From NCBI GenBank assembly GCA_964215955.1, contig CAXPDR010000030.1:62001-126000 (forward strand): 64,000 nucleotides of DNA, read 5' to 3'. The position numbers and the translations under genes were made by a program. Below are positions 10,801 through 16,716 of the stretch, in pieces. The first letter of the stretch is position 1, and each line of letters starts with the position of its first letter. A model generated the notes under the pieces. The model ran no database searches, had not been told where the DNA came from, and was given only the letters and a program-made list of their open reading frames with translations. This DNA comes from GCA-2706205 sp964215955. GTDB lineage: Bacteria; Bdellovibrionota; Bacteriovoracia; Bacteriovoracales; Bacteriovoracaceae.

Positions 10801-10962
10801 ATTGTAAATTCTCTTAGCCTTTAAAACTGAAAGAGCTTTACCATCTGGACCAGCTAAGTCCTTAGCTGGATTTCCAGTATAATTCAGCGGAATACTTACT
10901 ATATCTGCATGCCCACTCCATGCAAATAACATTAACAGCAGTGAAATTAATTTCTTTTCCAT
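7807..10962 (-). CDS. Large exported protein of unknown family, coupled to the subtilase
   Basis: I chose the ATG at 10962 (MEKKLISLLLMLFAWSGHA) because GGAGAT lies five bases upstream and a signal peptide follows directly; this gives 1051 residues. No enzyme motif or known domain is recognised. The chain is mostly charged and mixed alpha/beta. It has a more hydrophobic stretch near 475-505 (LEFIGEIGAFIGTLGLPVEA) and another near 600 (LILSGALVGGYRAAVNG). Basic patches occur around residues 530 and 940 (VRKGRRKINRYRRDRE). The stop codon overlaps the start of the protease gene by one base. Tight coupling suggests that the two products are made in step and may act together, as substrate, chaperone or inhibitor; this is inference only. 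Confidence 0.65.
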   Translation of the reverse strand: MEKKLISLLLMLFAWSGHADIVSIPLNYTGNPAKDLAGPDGKALSVLKAKRIYNQKGTLSHLNPTESDIWKDNKISTNTFRLTEAMDDLAVDGNETYNFVDKVISVIGSYRFVVRENSADGKNRNLNIWLSKDSRSILLRKNLLRKLGYAVPKVQHQQKLKVKFKGLATLKAFIDELELGTFADSKRWITNIDEQNYTVEMQDVLVLGSSNKIYNLAMGEVNSNTVNHRRVINALSLIYALVDVRESVDGVTWNLGNIQNKVVILDIISGEDFTTTYEDAKWLIKRLSHLKREDFEEIVKLAYYPDSVAKLLTEKLISRYNSLSNIFLPSLAKMPVDPEISDNSGELVKGRLTKDNWDGHASRYSFDDTESPLSKDEMVAYFKSKFYSGVIENLVTYVNKNFLYETDIQKEAIERAVNAQKKQIKNFLETGQFKRVPYSAWAIPTAKGHISASRDIVTGAYLGTDNTIQIADSLEFIGEIGAFIGTLGLPVEAQVFGQTGIRFSRAYTHVKSIKSIKKALKEPFRNIVVPRVRKKKARSVIDMIDSLKSEEFGKLEGEERTAEVEKIFKEMNKVLEIGDSLIISNNLILSGALVGGYRAAVNGIDLETLIQMNARKMNIWRLHITRTDENTIQVYKSKANSFGKGLGIKAKLLIPIISINFDSQKGKVVTKFHSLNFNNNDETENLIRKLTELRQVIVENSTELMTKSQAPFTVKHEFEESSRSASSFAKQRTRVQLTDKMKIIHPEKYETDFYVRSIGKLIGKNYLQVAYDLLNGIISEVLDEDEISFSNAGSGNPGDSYRGESFSRVTMIEVPFNHEDDEIPFENYAEVKSQWKGWAANRSKLIDIKNQIDSKYGKSIFSDEMFYDTDQIKLYSVDVVLSIYQYGIDNLIEFDHRKFSSIVDRNLNMPWPAGRSHYVRKGRRKINRYRRDREVLINQIKWAHKEMNSDHKGLLSPKVKSENISLLINSLEAMLPFDEFEKLLGGDENYYLKGSINGFRVGRENGEESIISNTIGELGSEHQGGIAATLRNAIRISQGELGAFWFLRRIQ

Positions 10963-11164
10963 TTTGATCTCCAAATTTATCTGTGTAACTAACACGTAGC
11001 AGTGTATTTTTCAGCTTTTTTAACGCAACTAGTAAATAATTCACTATGACACCATTTTTTGAGCCAGTGGCCGGTATCAAAAAGGCCCATAGAGCCAAAG
11101 AACACCACCAAAAGAGCTTTAAATTCTCTGTAAGAAATATATTTGAACTATGTAATCTTTACCA

Positions 11165-11192
11165 TTGACACAGAAAGTTATTTAAATATTTT
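11165..11192 (+). promoter_or_regulatory. Candidate promoter of the first tandem lipoprotein gene
   Basis: Perfect -35 TTGACA at 11165-11170, 16-base spacer, then -10-like TATTTT at 11187-11192. It predicts transcription starting near 11199, giving an approximately 140-base leader before the ATG at 11340. Confidence 0.5.
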
Positions 11193-11197
11193 CAAAC

Positions 11198-11242
11198 AAC
11201 TAACGCGGATCATCAAGCCAAGCTAATCGATGTTAGTTTTTT
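11198..11242 (+). promoter_or_regulatory. Leader hairpin followed by T-run (attenuator-like)
   Basis: AACTAAC at 11198-11204 pairs with GTTAGTT at 11232-11238, with additional possible pairing inside (GAT/ATC), and a run of six T follows. It begins just where the predicted transcript would begin. It resembles an intrinsic terminator placed in a 5' leader, although the outer stem is AT-rich and weak. Confidence 0.35.
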
Positions 11243-11339
11243 AAATGAATTTTTGGCATTCCTCTTGCTTTACTAAAGGAAAAACAACTCATAGGACTTG
11301 AGCATTAAGTTTAAAAATAATTTTCTTTCAGGGGGAAAA

Positions 11340-12158
11340 ATGAAAAAACTATTAGTAGGAAGTTTATTAGCATTAACATTAGTTGGTTGTAATGGCGGCG
11401 GTAACGGAGGTGGAGCTCCAGGTTATACTCATAACGACCTAGCAAAAAAATTCGTTCAAGAATTAAATTTAGATTCTGAGTTTAATGTTGAACTTGTAAA
11501 GAAAAGTACACTCCAATCTGACTTTATTGTAATCTATGATCCATACACAGACTCATACGATGCAATTGATATTCAAAATTATGATCCAGCTCTAGACAAC
11601 GCATCTGATTTTTATTTTGATAGCGCTAATAATAACTATTTTGACTTAGACGTTATTCCTGGTCATTACGAAGTAGATTATGAATATGAATTTGTTGGAT
11701 ATGACATTGATGGTTACGCTGTATATGATTGGGTTCCAGTTGAAGTTTGGGTTCCTGTTAGATACAGAGATAGATATACAGGTGTAACTTTTGAAAAAAC
11801 AGCTGCAACAGCAAAAGATTTAGCTAAAGTTGCTGCTCTTAAAGAAGTTGCTGAAATTGAAAAGTCAGCAAAATTTTTATCTTCAGAATTTGGCCTTAGC
11901 TTAGAAAGATCCAAAGAAGTATCAAGACTTGCTTCACACTGGAAAAAAGCATCTAAGAAAGGTTTGACTGCTTCAGAGCAAGATCTTTTCTCTACAGAAC
12001 TATTAGGTTTTTCTATCACAAAAGGGATGAATGCAGCTAAAGCAGCAGCCGAAGGTGATAGCTCGCAACTTTCAAACCTAATTGATAGCGCAGCTGAAGC
12101 AAATAAAATCACACCAGAACATGCTTCACAATTAATGACTAAAATATTTGGATTATAA
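11340..12158 (+). CDS. Tandem lipoprotein paralogue 1, unknown function
   Basis: Start at 11340 is set by AGGGGGAAAA. The product has 272 residues. Signal peptide MKKLLVGSLLALTLVGC ends in lipobox LVGC, so the mature protein is lipid-anchored. A short Gly-rich linker (NGGGNGGGAPG) follows. Next comes a Tyr/Asp-rich, strand-like domain with YDPYTDSYDAI and GYDIDGYAVYDW (about 30-155). A helical Ala-rich C-terminal domain (about 160-272) carries AKFLSSEFGLSLERSKEV. The next two genes encode close relatives. I recognise no characterised family. The Asp/Tyr clusters could bind Ca or a surface polymer, but this is speculation. Its own promoter, leader hairpin and 3' hairpin suggest separate transcription from its paralogues. 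Confidence 0.75.
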   Translation: MKKLLVGSLLALTLVGCNGGGNGGGAPGYTHNDLAKKFVQELNLDSEFNVELVKKSTLQSDFIVIYDPYTDSYDAIDIQNYDPALDNASDFYFDSANNNYFDLDVIPGHYEVDYEYEFVGYDIDGYAVYDWVPVEVWVPVRYRDRYTGVTFEKTAATAKDLAKVAALKEVAEIEKSAKFLSSEFGLSLERSKEVSRLASHWKKASKKGLTASEQDLFSTELLGFSITKGMNAAKAAAEGDSSQLSNLIDSAAEANKITPEHASQLMTKIFGL

Positions 12159-12166
12159 AAAACTAA

Positions 12167-12195
12167 AGTGGCCCTAAATAACGCTAAGGGCCACT
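12167..12195. terminator. Intergenic hairpin after lipoprotein paralogue 1
   Basis: Perfect 9-bp arms AGTGGCCCT/AGGGCCACT around an 11-base loop lie 9 bases past the stop codon. There is no T-run after it, so it may be a factor-assisted terminator or an mRNA-stabilising stem rather than an intrinsic terminator. Confidence 0.55.
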
Positions 12196-12312
12196 ATAAA
12201 TATTTCTTAGCGTGATTAAAAAAATTTTCAATCGATAAACAAAAATTTAGGTTGTGTTTCAAGTTTGGGTAAAAAGAGAGAACACATCGTAAAACTTTAT
12301 AAGGGGAAAAAA

Positions 12313-13182
12313 ATGAAAAAATTACTAGCAACAAGCGTATTAGCATTATCACTAGCTTCATGTACTGGTGGCGGTGGAGGCGGAGGTGGATACTCCGGTG
12401 GTGGTTATTCAGGTGGTGGTTCCGGAGGCGGAGGTTATCAATATGAGTTAACTCACGAAGAAGTAGCACAAATGTTTGTTGAAAACCTTAACCTTGATGC
12501 TGACTTTGACGTTACACTAGTTAAAGATAATACATTAGAGCTTGATTATATCGTTATCTATGACCCATATACTGATTCATATGATGCAATCAATATCGGT
12601 GGATACGATCCAGATTATGATAACGCTTCTGATTATTACTTTGATAATTCAGGTGCATCTTTTTTTGACCTAGATGTTGTTCCGGGACATTATGAAACTG
12701 ATTACGAATATGAAATAGTTGGTTACGATATTGATGGTTATGAAATCTGGGATTACGTAGCTTATGATACTTGGATTCCAACAAGATATGCAGATCCTTA
12801 TTCTGACTTTATCTTTGAAAAAACTGCTTCAACTCCAAAAGACTTAGCTAAAGTTGCTGCTCTTAAAGAAGTTGCTGCTCTTGATAAAAAAGCAAAATTT
12901 TTATCTTCAGAATTTGGTTTAAGCTTAGAAAGATCAAAAGAAGTTGCAAGACTTTCTGCTCACTGGGCTAAAGCTTCTCTTAAAGGGATGACTGCTGCTG
13001 AACAAGATACTTTCTCTACTGAACTATTAGGTTTCTCTATTAGTGAAGGTAAGCAAGCTGCAAAATTAGCAGTTGAAGGTGATGGTTCAAATCTATCAAA
13101 CTTAATTGATGCTGCTGCAGAAAAAAATGGTATCACTCCAGAGCATGCATCTAAAGTAATGACAAAAGTTTTTGGTTTATAA
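12313..13182 (+). CDS. Tandem lipoprotein paralogue 2, extended Gly-rich linker
   Basis: Start at 12313 follows AAGGGGAAAAAA; the product has 289 residues. Lipobox LASC follows MKKLLATSVLALS. The linker after the lipidated Cys is much longer than in the paralogues: about 28 residues of Gly, Ser and Tyr (GGGYSGGGYSGGGSGGGG), a spacer that would hold the domain away from the membrane. The Asp/Tyr-rich domain (YDPYTDSYDAINIGGYDPDYD) and the helical C-terminal domain match paralogue 1 closely, including AKFLSSEFGLSLERSKEVARLSAHW. A strong terminator follows. Function is unknown. The linker and Asp/Tyr content are the most divergent parts, while the C-terminal domain is best conserved and so probably carries the shared function. 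Confidence 0.75.
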   Translation: MKKLLATSVLALSLASCTGGGGGGGGYSGGGYSGGGSGGGGYQYELTHEEVAQMFVENLNLDADFDVTLVKDNTLELDYIVIYDPYTDSYDAINIGGYDPDYDNASDYYFDNSGASFFDLDVVPGHYETDYEYEIVGYDIDGYEIWDYVAYDTWIPTRYADPYSDFIFEKTASTPKDLAKVAALKEVAALDKKAKFLSSEFGLSLERSKEVARLSAHWAKASLKGMTAAEQDTFSTELLGFSISEGKQAAKLAVEGDGSNLSNLIDAAAEKNGITPEHASKVMTKVFGL

Positions 13183-13211
13183 AAAAATAAAATATCTAAA
13201 AAGTTTTTTAG

Positions 13212-13237
13212 GGCCGCTTAATAAGCGGCCTTTTTTT
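13212..13237 (+). terminator. Intrinsic terminator after lipoprotein paralogue 2
   Basis: GGCCGCTT (13212-13219), loop aat, AAGCGGCC (13223-13230), then seven T. This is a textbook rho-independent structure. Confidence 0.9.
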
Positions 13238-13314
13238 ATGTAAAAAATTCTCTAAACAAGCTCCCAAAGACGCATTGCGCGTGTGTAAGTTTTTTAATTT
13301 CATTCATTTTTTAT

Positions 13315-13343
13315 TTTTCAGAGTTAAATTTAATTTCTATAAC
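13315..13343 (+). promoter_or_regulatory. Candidate promoter of lipoprotein paralogue 3
   Basis: TTTTCA (13315-13320), 17-base spacer and TATAAC (13338-13343) give a plausible sigma-70 promoter. It lies downstream of the terminator of paralogue 2 and about 60 bases upstream of the ATG at 13404. Confidence 0.4.
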
Positions 13344-13403
13344 CTCTTTACACTAATTAGTTTTTAACTAAAAAAATAACAACAAAAAAGTAAAGGAGAC
13401 AAA

Positions 13404-14219
13404 ATGAAAAATTTACTTTTATCAGGACTTATCGCATTGACACTTGTTGCCTGTAACGGTGGTGGAAATGGCGGTGGAGCTCCAGGTTACACGCATAATG
13501 AACTTGCAGAAAACTTTGTAAGAAATTTAAACTTAGATCCAGAGTTTAATGTTTCATTAGTAAAAAAGAGTACACTACAATCTGACTATATCGTAATCTA
13601 TGATCCATATACTGATTCTTACGATGCAATCAATATTGATCTTTACTCTCCAAACTCTAGTGCTGTTGATTACTATTTCAACAACGCTAATGTTGGATAT
13701 TTTGATCTAGATGTTATCCCTGGGCACTACGAGCTAGAGTACAGATACGATATCATTGGTTATGATTCTTACGGTTATGCGATTTATGGATATGACTACT
13801 ACGAAGTTTGGGTTCCTACAAGATATAGAGATAGATATACAGGAGTAACTTTTGAAAAAACTGCTGCGACTCCAAAAGATTTAGCAAAAGTTGCTGCATT
13901 AACTGAAGTTCACAAAATTGAAAAGAAAGCAAAGTTTCTTTCTTCTGAGTTTGGTTTAAGTTTAGAAAGATCTAAAGAAGTTGCGAGACTAGCTTCACAC
14001 TGGTCTAAATCTTCTTTAAAAGGTATGACTAATGCTGAACAAGATGCATTCTCTACAGAACTTTTAGGTTTTTCTATAACTGCAGGGAAAAAAGCAGCTA
14101 AAGATGCGATTGAAGGAAATGATTCAAGTTTGAACTCATTACTGGAAAGTGCAGCTAAAACAAATGGTATCTCACCAGAGCATGCAAACAAACTAATGAC
14201 TAAAGTTTTTGATTTATAA
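13404..14219 (+). CDS. Tandem lipoprotein paralogue 3, unknown function
   Basis: A 271-residue product starting after AAAGGAGACAAA. Signal peptide MKNLLLSGLIALTLVAC has lipobox LVAC. The linker NGGGNGGGAPGYTHNEL is nearly identical to that of paralogue 1, so these two are the closer pair in the N-terminal half. The middle domain is again Tyr/Asp-rich (YDPYTDSYDAINIDLYSP, GYDSYGYAIYGYDYYEVW). The helical C-terminal domain ends SPEHANKLMTKVFDL against TPEHASKVMTKVFGL in paralogue 2. It has its own candidate promoter and terminator. Role unknown; membrane-anchored in periplasm or at the surface. Confidence 0.75.
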   Translation: MKNLLLSGLIALTLVACNGGGNGGGAPGYTHNELAENFVRNLNLDPEFNVSLVKKSTLQSDYIVIYDPYTDSYDAINIDLYSPNSSAVDYYFNNANVGYFDLDVIPGHYELEYRYDIIGYDSYGYAIYGYDYYEVWVPTRYRDRYTGVTFEKTAATPKDLAKVAALTEVHKIEKKAKFLSSEFGLSLERSKEVARLASHWSKSSLKGMTNAEQDAFSTELLGFSITAGKKAAKDAIEGNDSSLNSLLESAAKTNGISPEHANKLMTKVFDL

Positions 14220-14231
14220 TTAAAAAAAAAA

Positions 14232-14261
14232 GAGGGAGCTATAATGCTCCTTCTTTTTTTT
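14232..14261 (+). terminator. Intrinsic terminator after lipoprotein paralogue 3
   Basis: GAGGGAGC pairs with GCTCCTTC around loop tataat, preceded by an A-run and followed by eight T. Confidence 0.8.
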
Positions 14262-14387
14262 GGTGTCAAATTCCTCTCACAAGCTAGTATCATCTTTTCT
14301 CCACGCAATACATCAAGACTTTAAAATCACATTTAAAAAATTGGCTTAATTTTTGCTTCATTAAATTTACTTTATTATGAGGAAAAT

Positions 14388-14747
14388 ATGCTAAAGACTA
14401 TAATTGTTGGATTTTTACTATCATCATCTATTTGCTACGGCAGCGTCATATCTGCATGCGGAAATGCCATGACATTTTCTACCAATTTGAATAAATGTAT
14501 TTCAATCGCTTTTTCCGCAAAACAAATAAATGCCTGTGATGATGCTTTCTCTGAAGATAGAGATGTGATTTCATGTTTAAAAACTAAAACTGATGCTAAA
14601 ATTATAGAAACATGTGTAGACGAGCTACACTTTCAAAGTAGCTATAAAGAATGTTTTCTAATAGGTAAAAATTCAAAATTGATTAAAGAATGTGGTGATG
14701 CGACTTTACTTGATTCAGGATTAATTGATTGCCTTAAAACTTATTAA
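14388..14747 (+). CDS. Small exported protein with a cysteine every 13 residues
   Basis: A 119-residue protein with a signal peptide (MLKTIIVGFLLSSSICYGS) and GAGGAAAAT upstream of the ATG. In the mature part cysteines fall at residues 24, 37, 50, 63, 76, 89, 102 and 115, exactly 13 apart each time. Alternate units resemble each other: C-x-[ND]-[AE] units (CGNAM, CDDAF, CVDEL, CGDAT) alternate with C-[ILF] units (CISIA, CLKTK, CFLIG, CLKTY). The repeat is therefore really about 26 residues, probably a helical hairpin held by disulfides. I recognise no named family. It sits alone between the lipoprotein cluster and convergent parB. Eight Cys allow four disulfides in an oxidising compartment; function unknown. 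Confidence 0.75.
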   Translation: MLKTIIVGFLLSSSICYGSVISACGNAMTFSTNLNKCISIAFSAKQINACDDAFSEDRDVISCLKTKTDAKIIETCVDELHFQSSYKECFLIGKNSKLIKECGDATLLDSGLIDCLKTY

Positions 14748-14789
14748 GATATCCTCGACTCGTGAGAAGCCGAGGATTAATTCAAACTA

Positions 14790-15677
14790 TTACTCTTCTA
14801 AAAGTTCTTTTGTTTCACTCATTAATTTTTTAATCATGGCCATTTCTTCTTTTGATAAGTCCATATTCTTAGATTTTTCTTTCATGGCCTTCATAAATAA
14901 AGAAGCTGAAGCTGTCCTGGTTGATGACTTTGGCTTAGCCTTGGCTTTTGTTTTAGTTTTAACAACTGCCCCACTGGCATTAAGCGTTCTCTTCAACTGA
15001 AGTCTTTTTGTGATTTCTCCATCAACAATTTTTTTCTTAATCGTATTCTTTAGAGTTCCTGCATCTAATGCCCCCCACTCTAAAAGAACATATTTTTCAG
15101 TGTTATGGATTTTGGCTGCTTCTTTAACTGCCTTTGGAAGTTTCGCAATAAGAATACATCTATGAACTTCAGATTTTGAAATACCTAATGCTGCTTGAAT
15201 TTTTCTCTCACTAGCGCCAGTTAATTTTTTATAACCAAAAATTGAGTCAGCTTGGTCAATATAATGAAGCTGTTCTCTTGCTGAGTTCTCAGAGAACTGA
15301 ATGGCCATTAGCTCTTCAGCTGTTTTATCTTCAAGAATAAAACAAGGAGCTTCCGTCATGTCATCAATGGTACTCATTGCTCTAAATCTTCTCTCCCCAC
15401 AGATTAGAACATATTTGCTTCCTTCTCTATGAACAACAAGAGGTTGAATAAGACCATTTTCTTTGATATTTGCTGCAAGTTCAGCAATTGAATCATCATT
15501 AAACTTAGTTCTCACTTGCTTCTTTACTGTAATCTTAGCAAGTTTGATATTATCTAATTGAGCACCTTTTAAAAGTTTCTCATCATTTAGTCTAAAAATA
15601 CTATCATCGAGATGAGAAGCGATATCTTTTTTACTTCTATCTCTTTTGGAAACGCGTGCTGCGAATTTCTTTGCCAT
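14790..15677 (-). CDS. parB: ParB-family partition protein
   Basis: Product of 295 residues. A basic N-terminal tail (MAKKFAARVSKRDRSKKD) is followed by the ParB/Srx nuclease-like domain at about 50-140, with IAELAANIKENGLIQPLVV and the GERRFRA box. The HTH region (about 150-215) has LTGASERKIQAALGISKSEVHR. A long Lys/Ala/Thr-rich linker (KTKTKAKAKPKSS) precedes a Glu-rich helical end suited to dimerisation. ParB proteins bind a centromere site and load or tether with ParA. The start at 15677 has GGAGAT upstream. It lies 42 bases after parA on the same strand. No gidA/gidB or oriC genes are nearby, so this may be an accessory pair and not the main chromosomal one. Confidence 0.85.
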   Translation of the reverse strand: MAKKFAARVSKRDRSKKDIASHLDDSIFRLNDEKLLKGAQLDNIKLAKITVKKQVRTKFNDDSIAELAANIKENGLIQPLVVHREGSKYVLICGERRFRAMSTIDDMTEAPCFILEDKTAEELMAIQFSENSAREQLHYIDQADSIFGYKKLTGASERKIQAALGISKSEVHRCILIAKLPKAVKEAAKIHNTEKYVLLEWGALDAGTLKNTIKKKIVDGEITKRLQLKRTLNASGAVVKTKTKAKAKPKSSTRTASASLFMKAMKEKSKNMDLSKEEMAMIKKLMSETKELLEE

Positions 15678-15719
15678 AATTCAGATCTCCATATCCTAAT
15701 TATAAATTTTTAATGTAAC

Positions 15720-16523
15720 TTACTCTTGAGCTGGATTCTCTTGTTCCATGAAACCAAGAGATCCCCAAAGTTTGTTATAATCTTTTTTACCTTTAGATTT
15801 CCTATTCATTAGAAATACAGGTTTTCTAAGCGAAATAGACTCTTGCATATCAACAAGATTTCTAATCCCAGGTGTTACATTAAATGATTGAGCAAGCTCA
15901 TCTAGTCTCTGTTGTTCTAATTTTCTTCTAGAATTAAGCATTGAAGGAATTATATTGAAGTCCAATTTTGGATTTTCAGATTCTTTAATAATTTCAAAAG
16001 TATCCATTAACTCTTCTAAACCATCTATTGAATAATCTTGAGCCTGAGTTGGAATTAATACTCTATCACTAGCAACCAAAGCCATAATCAATTCATCACC
16101 CAACATTGGAGGTGTATCGATAACGACATAATCATAATTCTCTTGGATTGCTTCTAATCTTAGTCTTAACAATCTTTCTTTTCTTCCGGCATTTTTTCTA
16201 ACTTCTGCCTCTGAAAGAATTAAAAGTTTTGCTAAATTCGCTAGATGTCTACTTGATGGAATTACGTCTAGATTTTTATAGAAATCTTGCTTTCCTTCAC
16301 TAGGACAAATCACATCTTCAGCTTCAACATCACCAATTAACCATTCAGGTATTAATGTTCTTCTAACATCTACCCCTAAAGTTGTTGATAAATTTGCTTG
16401 AGAATCAAGGTCAACTACTAAAACCTTATTGCCTTTGTGTGCAAGAAATGTAGATAGTTGGTAAGCTTGCATAGTCTTACCTACACCACCTTTATTATTT
16501 GCAATTGTAATTACTTGTGCCAT
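15720..16523 (-). CDS. parA: ParA-family ATPase
   Basis: 267 residues from the ATG at 16523, which has GGGAG seven bases upstream (an in-frame TTG lies two codons further out). The deviant Walker A box is INNKGGVGKT at residues 6-15, followed by VLVVDLDSQANLSTTLG (A') and YDYVVIDTPPMLGDEL (Walker B). The protein lacks a long N-terminal HTH, so it is of the short type Ib/chromosomal class. It is predicted to form nucleoid-bound dimers that move ParB-bound DNA. It is the first gene of a parA-parB operon. A 20-bp perfect inverted repeat lies about 100 bases upstream and is a candidate regulatory or centromere site. Confidence 0.9.
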   Translation of the reverse strand: MAQVITIANNKGGVGKTMQAYQLSTFLAHKGNKVLVVDLDSQANLSTTLGVDVRRTLIPEWLIGDVEAEDVICPSEGKQDFYKNLDVIPSSRHLANLAKLLILSEAEVRKNAGRKERLLRLRLEAIQENYDYVVIDTPPMLGDELIMALVASDRVLIPTQAQDYSIDGLEELMDTFEIIKESENPKLDFNIIPSMLNSRRKLEQQRLDELAQSFNVTPGIRNLVDMQESISLRKPVFLMNRKSKGKKDYNKLWGSLGFMEQENPAQE

Positions 16524-16619
16524 TGTCAAACTCCCTGTCGACTCTAAATATCATCCTAATTAAAATGGTAAGTTACATATCACACAACGTCAATTTTTGG
16601 TCCTACGAATCTCCTAAAT

Positions 16620-16692
16620 GGTTCCAGCAACTTTTTGGTCTAGCAATGAGTCATCGTTTGACACATGCCTTCACCAAAAAGTTGCTGGAACC
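16620..16692. repeat. Long perfect inverted repeat between parA and nadA
   Basis: GGTTCCAGCAACTTTTTGGT at 16620-16639 is repeated exactly inverted at 16673-16692 with a 33-base centre. Beyond a single mismatch, AAA/TTT continues the pairing outward. The centre holds GTCA...TGAC, and TGACACAT at 16659-16666 matches inverted ATGTGTCA at 16699-16706. It is the only dyad of this size in the window. It could be a parS-like site, an operator for both divergent genes or a stable mRNA stem just before nadA. It is not followed by a T-run, so it is not a simple terminator. Confidence 0.85.
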
Positions 16693-16716
16693 TTTTAAAT
16701 GTGTCAGTATTCGCAA

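Larger units (their letters stand above)
10963..11339. other. Divergent intergenic region (377 bp) between the large exported protein and the lipoprotein cluster
   Basis: No convincing gene is present; the only longer frame here is antisense overlap with no ribosome-binding site. The right half holds a candidate sigma-70 promoter (11165-11192) and a leader hairpin (11198-11242), listed separately. The leftmost part must contain the promoter of the minus-strand gene, but I see no clear -35/-10 pair. Confidence 0.5.

Noticed and set aside
10862..11098. Frame upstream of the large exported protein gene on the minus strand
   Set aside because: Overlaps the signal peptide of the 1051-residue protein in another frame and lacks a ribosome-binding site.
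11714..12112. 132-codon antisense frame under lipoprotein paralogue 1 (a similar one lies at 13910-14308 under paralogue 3)
   Set aside because: The two frames arise because the paralogues share sequence; they are mirror images of the conserved helical domain and have no ribosome-binding site or credible protein features.
12355..12435. GGT/GGA-rich tract in lipoprotein paralogue 2 considered as a DNA repeat or CRISPR-like element
   Set aside because: It is a coding Gly/Ser/Tyr linker with irregular units, no spacer structure and an intact reading frame.
12194..12784. Minus-strand frames rich in His and Asn opposite lipoprotein paralogue 2
   Set aside because: They are complements of the Gly/Tyr-rich coding sequence and contain no start with a ribosome-binding site.
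14388..14747. Thought that the Cys-periodic protein might be a metallothionein or Sel1 repeat
   Set aside because: Only one Cys per 13 residues with an exported signal; no CxC or CxxC clusters as in metallothioneins and no Sel1 Gly/Ala pattern.
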